From the NCBI RefSeq assembly GCF_910596095.1, contig NC_056540.1, forward strand, positions 22,666,001 through 22,730,000: DNA of 64,000 nt, in the 5' to 3' direction. A program made the translations under genes and the position numbers. Below, in pieces: positions 49,701-64,000 of the stretch. Within the stretch, counting starts at the first letter, position 1. Every line of letters starts with the position of its first letter. Source of the DNA: Thunnus maccoyii (taxonomy: Eukaryota; Chordata; Actinopteri; Scombriformes; Scombridae). The notes beneath the pieces were generated by a model. The model was not told where the DNA came from. It did no database searches and was given only the letters and a program-made list of their open reading frames with translations.

Positions 49701-50100
49701 AATTAAATTGATGAATGTGAGCTACAACAAAGTGGTAAAACTGACTAAAACATAACTTCTTCCACAGGTGGACAGTTATGAGGTGTGGGAGAGGCCTCTG
49801 TCTGAGAACAGGATGGCCATCGCGGTGCTGAACAGACAGGAGATAGGTGGTGCACGAGGGTTTTCCATCAGCGCAATTCCTAGCTGGAAAATTTGTGACC
49901 CGCAGTGCAACGTCACACAGATTCTGCCTCAGTACAAGGAGATGGGTGTTCAGACTCTACACAGCAAAGTGGTGGTATCTGTCAACCCTTCAGGCACCGC
50001 TCTGTTGACCGTCACTCCCATCAACAGCAGTTTAAAGAGGCCAAACAAGCCACAATGGCAGGACACGTCCATCAAACACAAGCACGCCACTGTTTTGTAG
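43574..50100 (+). CDS. gla: Alpha-galactosidase A, complete (7 exons)
   Basis: Lysosomal glycoside hydrolase (GH27) removing terminal alpha-galactose from globotriaosylceramide. Exons: 43574-43734, 46251-46425, 47381-47555, 47856-47947, 48154-48315, 49384-49581, 49768-50100. All phases agree and give 431 residues (human 429, from memory). A hydrophobic signal peptide precedes [13 protein letters not shown]. Active-site features are present: CIDDCW, LLKFDGC (nucleophile Asp), NHWRNFVDV (acid/base Asp) and NDPDM. CEWPLY in exon 4 has the Glu and Leu that distinguish alpha-galactosidase from its paralogue NAGA. Exon lengths 175, 92, 162 and 198 match those I recall for human GLA. Sequons include NKT and NYT. 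Two residues after the acid/base Asp, human Asp is Tyr here. Convergent with rpl36a. Regulation is inferred only from CCAAT and CRE boxes. Confidence 0.96.
44150..44770 (-). mobile_element. Dispersed 'AGTAAAAGTACT' repeat, interrupted
   Basis: The minus orientation resembles the repeat at 54555-55120. The plus strand reads CCCCACTACATGTATTTGAC, TAGTTACTTTATAGCTTCAA and TTTTACATAAACATATGAT. After an unrelated 235-base segment come AATAGTGAAATGCTAC and TTAGTACTTTGAGTATATTT ending ACTTTTACCTATG. The interruption is a second repeat at 44315-44550. Confidence 0.65.
44315..44550. mobile_element. Nested repeat inside 44150-44770
   Basis: Starts AAACCAGTTGTTCCCAACTT, contains ATGTCTCAGATGGTTTCAT and ATTTATCCTTGGACTCTTAG, and ends with GGCTGAAAACCAC. 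I recognise it from memory as a separate percomorph repeat. Its position splits the host repeat, so it is the younger insertion. Confidence 0.6.
45250..45540 (+). mobile_element. ATTAATCG-type foldback repeat, copy 2
   Basis: Starts GCTGCAGCGACTAGTTTCAG, contains GATTATTTTCTCAATTAATC and CCAACAGTCCAAAGCACAAAG, and ends AAATTGTTTCAGCCCT. Diverged relative of the repeat at 34785-35145, in the same orientation. Confidence 0.65.
45715..46002 (-). mobile_element. ATTAATCG-type foldback repeat, copy 3
   Basis: Reverse-oriented copy: ATAATCAATTAATCATTTTG, then GGGTTATGGACTGTTGGTC, CAACATTTTTCACCATTTTC and TATTTGCAGCCCTAA. With copy 2 it forms a potential inverted pair inside gla intron 1. Confidence 0.7.
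46646..46730. repeat. (AT)n microsatellite
   Basis: About 40 AT units in gla intron 2, in the roughly 950 bases between exons 2 and 3. The rest of this intron shows nothing recognisable. Confidence 0.95.
48505..48635. mobile_element. Foldback MITE-like repeat, half copy 4
   Basis: Only the left arm is present in gla intron 5: AACATTTTGGGAAATACATT, TTGCCGAGAGTTATATGAG, CATGCTCATGTCTGTAC and TGGAGCTACTGCCAGCAGC. It then runs into unrelated sequence. Confidence 0.7.
49035..49165. mobile_element. Small MITE with about 40-bp terminal inverted repeats
   Basis: The left arm (49042-49081: AGTGATCAGGGCCAAAATTC to TTTTGTGCAAAAA) and right arm (49115-49155) are nearly exact reverse complements, with about 33 bases between. 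The pairing extends outward through GGTGTA and its complement. It sits in gla intron 5, about 220 bases upstream of exon 6. Confidence 0.85.
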
Positions 50101-50390
50101 TCTATGGGTCATTCACAAAAGTGGTGGTTATGCATTTTAGCTGCCTACACAATTATAATTGTCTTATGTGGACGTTTATTTTTGTTTTTAAAATGTATAG
50201 TTTTTGTAAAAGTAAGGCTATATATATACATACACACACACATAAAGTGAAAAGGTTTAACAGTATTTTCTTTTAACAACTAGGATCTTTAATGTCAAAT
50301 CACTGGTAAATATTTTTGCATACATGAAGTGAAATGTCCAGATCAGGCTGCTGATGGTATACAAGAATTAAAACCTTCAAGAAGTCTAAC
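50101..50390 (+). other. gla: gla 3' UTR
   Basis: Follows the gla stop codon. A CA run occurs at about 50230-50243. The nearest hexamer is the variant ATTAAA at 50367-50372; a canonical AATAAA occurs only at 50622-50627, inside the neighbouring rpl36a gene. Use of the first would leave fewer than 100 bases between the two convergent transcripts; use of the second would make them overlap. Confidence 0.5.
50367..50372 (+). terminator. Candidate gla poly(A) signal (ATTAAA)
   Basis: Variant hexamer about 265 bases after the gla stop codon, before the rpl36a 3' end. Chosen on position only. Confidence 0.45.
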
Positions 50391-50483
50391 TGCCTGAATA
50401 AGACAAGCTTGAATTTTGCAAGTTTTACACGCCAAGTGAAAATAAGGTGAAGCAAGAGTCAGATTCAAGTATGTTTTAACACA

Positions 50484-50489
50484 TTTATT
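50484..50489 (-). terminator. rpl36a poly(A) signal (AATAAA)
   Basis: Canonical AATAAA on the minus strand, about 40 bases after the rpl36a stop codon. This is the compact 3' end expected of a ribosomal protein gene. Confidence 0.8.
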
Positions 50490-50529
50490 GAAAATAGTGA
50501 CAACTCCATCCAGAAGACTGGCCCACAGC

Positions 50530-53908
<3,379 letters not shown>

Positions 53909-53965
53909 GGTTGCGCCCCGATGCAGAGGAAAAGAGGAAGGACGAGGCCGGAAGAACTTCTTCAA
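53909..53965 (-). promoter_or_regulatory. rpl36a: rpl36a TOP-type promoter and 5' UTR
   Basis: Reading on the minus strand toward the ATG, there is CTTCCGG (ETS/GABP-type core), then a pyrimidine tract CTTCCTCTTTTCCTCT and the short leader GCATCGGGGCGCAACC before the start codon. A start within a C-led pyrimidine tract is the hallmark of TOP mRNAs under mTOR control (established for ribosomal protein genes). The exact initiation base is inferred. Confidence 0.7.
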
Positions 53966-53996
53966 GTAGACCTCCGCGGTGATGTGGCGCCGCAGT

Positions 53997-54010
53997 CTGC
54001 CCCCTGGCGG
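53997..54010 (-). promoter_or_regulatory. CTCF-like motif between rpl36a and btk
   Basis: CTGCCCCCTGGCGG reads on the minus strand as CCGCCAGGGGGCAG, very close to the vertebrate CTCF core. It sits about 90 bases beyond the rpl36a start, on the btk side. Binding is untested. Confidence 0.45.
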
Positions 54011-55391
54011 TGAGACGTGTCAGGAGGACAAAAAGTGCAAACGGGACAGCAAAGAGCAGCGTTTTTTCTTCTAGTTTTTATAGTTGGGTGTTTGAGCTTC
54101 ACTGTGCAGACTGATATACGTGCAGAGTTTGACACTAGAAGGCTGTTTTCACATTTATCTGCTGGAACTGGAAAGTTTCTCTGAGCTCATTGAAAATCTG
54201 ATTTTAAGAGGCGGGCATAGGAGCAGGATTTGTGACATCACAGCTAGTTTGGAAGCCAATCCTGGTTCAATATTCAACTTACACAAGTGTGATGTGGAAA
54301 CTTGAAACCTCCAGTGCACAAACACTGAGACTGGACATTACAGTGAAGTAGGATGCATCTTGTGTCCAACAGGAAAAAGTTGTGAAATGAAATATATTTG
54401 CATATTTATAGATTCTGGAATTTTTAACGAGGGAGAAAAGGGAGAAGAGAAAGATTAGATGTCAATGTGGTAATTGTACTTTTTCTGCAAAAAACCATAT
54501 CAGAAACACGTTATTGTTCCAAGCAGAGTATTTCTGTATGTTTTAATACATGTGTGGAAGGGATCTTTACGTAAAAGTACAGGAGTATTATTAAATGTAC
54601 TTAAAATATCAAAAGTAAAAGTACTCATTATGCAGACCGGCTTCTTTTAGAGTGTTATATTATTAGTCTATTATATTGTTTGTTTTTATCACTAACAAAT
54701 ACACGTAAGAACATTTTAATGTAGTTCATCAATGTGGAGCTAATTTTAGATACCTTAACCACTACTATTATAGATTAATAGTAATAGTACTGCATCATAA
54801 TATATAAGTGTATCATATGTTTTTAATAATAATAATAACAATACAGTGCATAACACTTTTTAGAAAAGGAAGAAAAGAGCAGAATAAACACTATTAAAAT
54901 ATATTATTTTGTGTAAAATCCCAATCTGAAAAGTAACTATAAGTGGCAAATAGATATAGTGGAGTAAAAAGTGCAGTATTTCCCCTTGAAATGTAGTGGA
55001 GTAGAAGTACAAAGTGGCATAAAATGGACATACTCAAGTAAAGTACAAGTGCCTCAAATTTGTACGTCAGTACAGTACTTGAGTTAATGTACTTAGTTAC
55101 ATTCCAACACTGGCAAAGAGCTCAAATTTTAAAGTGAATGACGGAAGTTAAAATGTTGTCACTTTATAACAAAATGAGTTGTCTTTTTAATCCATGTAGA
55201 AGTTTATAAATTATAGGTTTTAAGCCCTTTCACTGCAGTATTCATATTGGCAGTAGATTGAATAACAAGTCTAGTCTAACTATCTAGTCTAACTATATGC
55301 AGTACCCGAATATGGTACATTGTTAATGTTTAGCCCTCTTTCACTTATCACCAAAACTGTCCAGAGGGCTGATATGAAAATAAGCAGGAAG
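54011..55391. other. Region between divergent rpl36a and btk promoters
   Basis: About 0.5 kb of unrecognised sequence, then a dispersed repeat (54555-55120), then about 270 bases leading to the btk promoter motifs. No gene recognised. Confidence 0.5.
54555..55120 (+). mobile_element. Dispersed 'AGTAAAAGTACT' repeat, full-length copy
   Basis: Contains GTAAAAGTACAGGAGTATTA, AAAAGTACTCATTATGCAG, TGTGTAAAATCCCAATCTG, AAATGTAGTGGAGTAGAAG and CAAGTAAAGTACAAGTGCC. It ends ACTTAGTTACATTCCAACAC. One of the most frequent percomorph repeats in my memory; a reversed, interrupted copy lies at 44150-44770. It separates the rpl36a and btk promoters. Confidence 0.8.
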
Positions 55392-55405
55392 AAAAAGGGG
55401 AAGTA
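55392..55405 (+). promoter_or_regulatory. btk: PU.1/ETS-type site of the btk promoter
   Basis: AAAAAGGGGAAGTA matches the purine-rich PU.1 consensus (A-rich flank plus GGAAGT). It lies about 170 bases before the splice donor of the likely btk first exon. Mammalian BTK is a known PU.1 target, so a myeloid/B-cell promoter here is plausible. Binding is inferred. Confidence 0.5.
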
Positions 55406-55449
55406 AGCAGAGTCAATTCCTCTGTGGGTGGGTTTTAGCTTCTTGCATC

Positions 55450-55570
55450 ACAGACTAACACACACTTCATGGAAGGCGAGCTACTGAGTCAAAGGTTCAT
55501 GCCACTGCTTCGAGTCTCAGCACCTGTTTGTCTGATGCTTGGCCTTTTTTTGGGAGCGGGGACTGTCTAG
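55450..55570 (+). other. btk: Candidate btk non-coding first exon
   Basis: The block ends in a strong donor (GTCTAG followed by GTAAGT, exon end 55570) just downstream of the PU.1-like site. It has no useful frame, fitting an untranslated first exon like that of mammalian BTK. Its 5' edge is a guess. Confidence 0.45.
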
Positions 55571-58114
55571 GTAAGTGACAAGTCTCTTTGAATGTAGGCT
55601 GTAAGGTCAAGAAGTATTTTTAGTCATTTATTCAATGATAGAAGCAACTTTATGCACGCGTGTCATTTGAAAGACTACAAGTACTAATAAGTATCATGCA
55701 GCTTTCTGCAAGTACCGGATTGTACTGTTTGTATGCAGATGCTAAATTAAATGTGTCATAACTATAAAACTACAAATATATATGTCAAATCATAGTGACA
55801 TTATCTGACAAAATGCAATATTTTGTTGACACTGATGTACTACAGTGTTTTCTGCTGTACTTTGCAGTGTTGAGAACTTGTTGCATGTTTTGTATGACTC
55901 TATCTTGCAGTACTAGAGTGATGTAGATATAAGTTGGGTTTATGATCTGATAGTAGTTTCGTGTGGTTGCCTACTATATCACTTATGCATGACAAATATC
56001 TTGTTTTTAGTGAATTAGTTAGCACTTTTCTGCATTACAATTTGTGAAATGCTCCCTAAAGCTAATTTTGTTTACATGCATCACAGGAAATTTAAAATCC
56101 CATGAGTGTATTCTTATAATTCACCTTCACAGAATACCACAATCTCAAATTGATGTGGTATCTTAATCTGTGAGTGGGAGAGTATTCGCTGTGGTTTAGA
56201 TTAACACTTGTGACTCAGACTGAACATCTTTGTCACACTCTTTTTTATTTTTTTGCTCTTGCTGTCTCTGTCCTATACACACACAAACACATATACACAC
56301 ACGCAAACACATTTTCTTGTACATACCACACACTTATCTGTCGGAAACGTCAGGAAAGAGAGCATCTTGACAGGTTCCTGTTAAACTAAGTCTTTCATCG
56401 GATATGGTTATGTTTGCAGTGTCATACATAGCAAATATCATGCAACAAAATAAATAATTGTATTACATTTATTAGTATTTAAGATTATTTCTGTGGGGCC
56501 TTTTACAACTTAAACACATTGCACTGTCTTTGTCACAGTGTGCATAGTTGCACATTCACAAGCCACTTGTCAGTCACTCTCACAGACAACCAACTCATAA
56601 GTGGTCAAACATATTTTGAGATATATCTTGTCTTGTAAAAAGATGAGTGTATGACATTAAAAAGGTTATTTTAAGGATGCTGTTTGGCTACTCTTGACCA
56701 ATGTTGTGAGTGAAAAGTTGCACTGTGAACAGTAATGATTGCATTTTTGATAGCTGATAGCTTTGTGTTTTTCGAGTGCAGTTGCTCAATTCATAATTTG
56801 CAGATAGTCAAATGGACGGCTCTAGTTATACAGAAATTCACAACCCAAGAACACACAAACCACTGAGAGGTAAAGCGTCACAAAGTGAGAAAAAAAACCT
56901 AGTGTTAAAAAGTTCTTACACTCTGCAGAAACAAAAAGTGCATGTAACATGTAGTATTAAAATAGTAAGGGGTGAAGTGGTGTGTGTAACAGCACGCATC
57001 ACATGTATGTAACATGTTAAAAATACTAACAATAACCACATTTGAGACAAGATATAATGTCGGATTGAAGTACAGCAGGGCACTTGGTCTCTTCTCCCTT
57101 CATATTGCAGTACAACACTGATGCAACTTCCCTATGAGTTTGTCTGTGTCAGCCACCGTGAGTCAACTCCCTTCAGAAAATGAAAAAAAAAAAATCCTCC
57201 TCTGGTAGCCACAATACAGTGAAATATGGGGGTTAGGTTTCAGTCAACACGCGCCACTCGATCAGACAGAAAGAGAGCGGGAGGAATAGCACATCAGCGT
57301 GTCTACTACCCATTACCAGGGTTTGTTGACCTCTACTAAAGTTAGTGATGTGAAAAAACATTAGGCGGAGACAAATGAGGAATGAGTAAACAATGCTTCA
57401 CAGAATAGGGAACACTGCTGTCTGTATATGACGGCACAAACAAAACCAGTAGGTATTGTCACTGTAGTGTGAAGAAATGTCTCTCTCCTGGTTAGCAGGG
57501 AGTGACAGAAGTTTCTGGTAGTGTTATAGTTACAGTTCAGATGATAGAAGGAAGTGCTCACAAGCTGAAAATAGGCTGAGCTGAAGTGCAAACACATCTG
57601 ACAGAGACTAACAGACCATAAGCATTCAGCTGTGTAACAAGGGTGAGTTTGAGCATCTGACTTATTGTCCATATTTGTCATGGCACTATCCCAGTATGAC
57701 TTCCTACCATTAATGCACTGTATACTTGTTGACTTTCTGTACTTTAAAATTATATGTGTGTTAAACATTTTTAGAGTTGAACAGAGTAGCCGTTCAACAC
57801 CAAGTAGCTCCTGCTTAAAGGACTTTTATTTTCTGCTGTTGCATTTCGAGCACGAGGCTTCTGGGAAGAAGTCTGAGATATCTTTTGACCCAGCACCCAT
57901 CCTATTCGGTACTGGGATGTGCAAAAGTAGAGTAAAGTAGAGTTTCTGCTTAACGAGAGCACGTCTGTGAATAGCGCTTTTTGGTAATAGTGGTGGTGGT
58001 TTTATATCATCAGTCGTCTGCAACTAAAGCTGCACTAAAACTGATTTTGTTTGTCTGTTTCATAGTAGATGTTACTTACACACACAGGCCTGTCACTGGT
58101 GTATCTTTTGACTT

Positions 58115-58420
58115 TCAGTTCAATTCAAAGAACTTTATTTATCTCCAGCAGGCCAGTTTAAAAGTATGCGCAGCAGAGCACCCACACGTACACATACATC
58201 TTAACAAAACACACAGGATATGACACAATTATTAGTCAGAAAACCAAAACAGGAAAAAATATAAAGTGCATATTAAGAGAGCAGTAACAACAAAAGTTCT
58301 ACAAGCAAACTACATATTTTAAAGTGCTTTAAAAGTGTCAATTGGGATAAATTATACTACATGTCAAGGATTATTGTGTTGCTGATTTTGTGTTGATTTT
58401 CTACCTTTTAATAGCACATA
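58115..58420 (-). mobile_element. Retroelement 3'-end-like repeat
   Basis: The plus strand reads CAGTTCAATTCAAAGAACTTTATTTATCTCC. On the minus strand this is the A/T-rich 3' end (ATAAAGTTCTTTGAATTGAA) seen in fish non-LTR elements and their derived SINEs. The body is non-coding and its far edge uncertain. Confidence 0.5.
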
Positions 58421-58638
58421 AACTGATAGGCTGAACAAAGGTAAAAACACACCTACAGTCTAGTGAATTAGGTTTCAAGTTGCATCTCTGGAGGTGAAAG
58501 TTTCATTTCAGTACTGGCGGTTAGAAGGTGCTGAAAACAAGACACCATATACTGTCATAAAATAAAAAGAGATAACAGAAAAGGTGTTTTAATATGGTAC
58601 TATTAAACATGATTATAATATAGGTAAACGCAATTATT

Positions 58639-58639
<1 letters not shown>

Positions 58640-58728
<89 letters not shown>
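58640..58728. repeat. (TG)n(AG)n compound microsatellite
   Basis: About 25 TG units pass directly into about 19 AG units, within the btk 5' intron. Confidence 0.95.
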
Positions 58729-58729
<1 letters not shown>

Positions 58730-59287
58730 ATGTGAGACACCAAATATCTAAGAACTTACATTTCAGGATGTATTACACGCACTTACAATAAGTAGCTGAG
58801 TTGCTGCTGGGTCATTGGATTCTAAAAATAGAATAGAAAACCAAGCTTAAAAAGTGGTGTTTGTGTAAAGTAAGGTTTCCCCATCAGGGCAGTCAAAAAC
58901 ATTTGCATTTACTGTATGTGACATGAACCACCACCACCAAAAAACCTTTGGATGCAAGCAACTGTGCTGTATTCCCGTACAACTTCTCATATTACAAAGA
59001 TTTAGTGGAAGGAGACAAGTAGTAGTAGTAGACAAGGAAACTGGCGGACGCTTTTATCCAAAATCTACTCACACAGTCACCCACTACAAAAGCATAGATT
59101 TGGGTCACTGAGCTAATGACCAGGATATACATGTAACTATAGCTCAGGGAAACAGATGTGGCATGGGAGGAAATTTTGGAAACAGAGGATGTCGTCGGCA
59201 TTAAAAGTAGGGCTTATGCAAACTACAGCTAATCACACACTGATAAGTGCTCACCCTCATGCTGCATGTCTCTTCATCTCTTTCCAG

Positions 59288-59339
59288 ATCTATACTCTCA
59301 CCTGCCGTAGTGGTGTTGCTCTGACTCTATGAAGTGTGG
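59288..59339 (+). other. Possible second btk 5' UTR exon
   Basis: Preceded by a CTTTCCAG acceptor and followed by a GTACGT donor, 270 bases before the first coding exon. No long frame. It could be a spliced leader exon or chance. Confidence 0.25.
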
Positions 59340-59608
59340 GTACGTATTCACTTAAATTCTGTCTAAAGAGATCTACTCGTAAAATGTTTTTGAAGGTAAT
59401 GAAAATAAAAGACTAATTCAACGTGAAGTGCAACAGAACACATGGCTGTCTTATACTGCTAAGATAAGCATAGTAATAATGGGTGAGTCGGTCACAGCTC
59501 TAAGTGTTAAGGTGTGACTGTGGTGTGAGTGTGCTGTCTCAGTCATCTAGATACTATGCTGCTATTATGCTTTTCATAAAGTTTATATTATTTCTTGTTC
59601 CCACGTAG

Positions 59609-63503
<3,895 letters not shown>

Positions 63504-63956
63504 GTAAGTGTTTAAATATGACTTGAGTTACAGGCTACAGGGATTAGATGCACCTGCTTTCTTGGCTTCTGAATATATTCTCCTCTTAATCATTACTAAA
63601 GGTGATTAATCTGGTAGTTAACTTGATGACTGATTAGGAATGTGTGCAATATATGAACTGCCAATTCTCTGACATTGTATAAACATTGCATGTATTAACA
63701 TAATAATCATGATAGTAATGATAATTGCTGTTGCTTATACTGTACATGAAATATCTGACTCATTCTACTGTATATACTGTTTAGTCTATGCTATTTATCC
63801 ACTAATATCAAGGTGCTTGCTGTTGTTTATCTGGTTGGATGCTAACAGCATTTTGGTGCACTGGTACCTACTGCATGCCATGACAAAGCTGAATCTAATC
63901 TAATCGAATTTGTAATTAGCATTTATGGGCAAAAGGCCATTTGTTGAGCAATTGTC
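63504..63956. other. btk intron after the SH2 exons
   Basis: Starts GTAAGT after the exon ending at 63503. No further btk exon is visible. Plain AT-rich sequence. Confidence 0.6.
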
Positions 63957-64000
63957 AGTCTAACTTTATTTATATAGCACTTTTCTAAGCATAGTTGCAA
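63957..64000 (-). mobile_element. LINE/SINE 3' end, cut by window edge
   Basis: The plus strand ends TAACTTTATTTATATAGCAC then TTTTCTAAGC. On the minus strand this is AAAGTGCTATATAAATAAAG, the characteristic 3' terminus of fish L2-type elements. The rest lies beyond the window. Confidence 0.65.

Larger units (their letters stand above)
55571..59608. other. btk 5' intron region
   Basis: Large intron(s) before the first coding exon of btk. It contains a retroelement 3'-end-like sequence (about 58115-58420), a TG/AG microsatellite (58640-58728), and a possible second untranslated exon (59288-59339). The 135-codon minus-strand frame at 57361-57768 is unrecognised and not annotated. Confidence 0.5.

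Noticed and set aside
57361..57768. 135-codon minus-strand open frame in the btk 5' intron
   Set aside because: Composition and lack of motifs suggest chance.

Overview
The window looks like nuclear DNA from a spiny-rayed (percomorph) teleost fish. It has vertebrate exon-intron genes with GT/AG splice sites, AT-rich non-coding DNA, many dinucleotide microsatellites, and several short interspersed repeats that I recognise from memory as common in percomorph genomes. No bacterial or organellar genes are present.

Layout. (1) 1-16,600, plus strand: the last five coding exons of a glycine receptor alpha-4 subunit gene (glra4), from the Cys-loop exon to the stop codon. Upstream exons lie outside the window. 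Its introns hold LINE remnants and a foldback element. (2) 16,600-43,400: about 27 kb without a convincing host protein-coding gene. It contains foldback/MITE-like repeats and, at about 20.8-26.6 kb, a decayed, intron-containing, transposase-like gene (zinc finger, transposase-like core, SAMD3-like tail) flanked by short repeated motifs. A possible orphan promoter and first exon lie near 28.1 kb. (3) 43,574-50,100, plus strand: a complete seven-exon alpha-galactosidase A gene (gla, 431 aa). (4) 50,465-53,930, minus strand: a complete five-exon ribosomal protein gene rpl36a (eL42, 106 aa), tail to tail with gla. (5) 55,400-64,000, plus strand: the 5' half of the Bruton tyrosine kinase gene (btk: PH, Btk zinc motif, proline-rich, SH3 and SH2 regions), head to head with rpl36a. 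The kinase-domain exons lie beyond the window.

The order and orientation btk / rpl36a / gla (head-to-head, then tail-to-tail) match the mammalian Xq22 BTK-RPL36A-GLA cluster, and GLRA4 is also an Xq22 gene. The genes share ancestry of location rather than a pathway: neuronal inhibition (glra4), lysosomal glycolipid breakdown (gla), translation (rpl36a) and haematopoietic signalling (btk).

Exon boundaries were assigned by reading frame, splice consensus and remembered vertebrate homologues. Repeat identities come from memory of fish repeats, and their edges are approximate. The strongest candidates for something unusual are the transposase-like gene with its flanking motif clusters and 32-bp palindrome, the altered SH3 and PH segments of btk, and the orphan promoter-like block.
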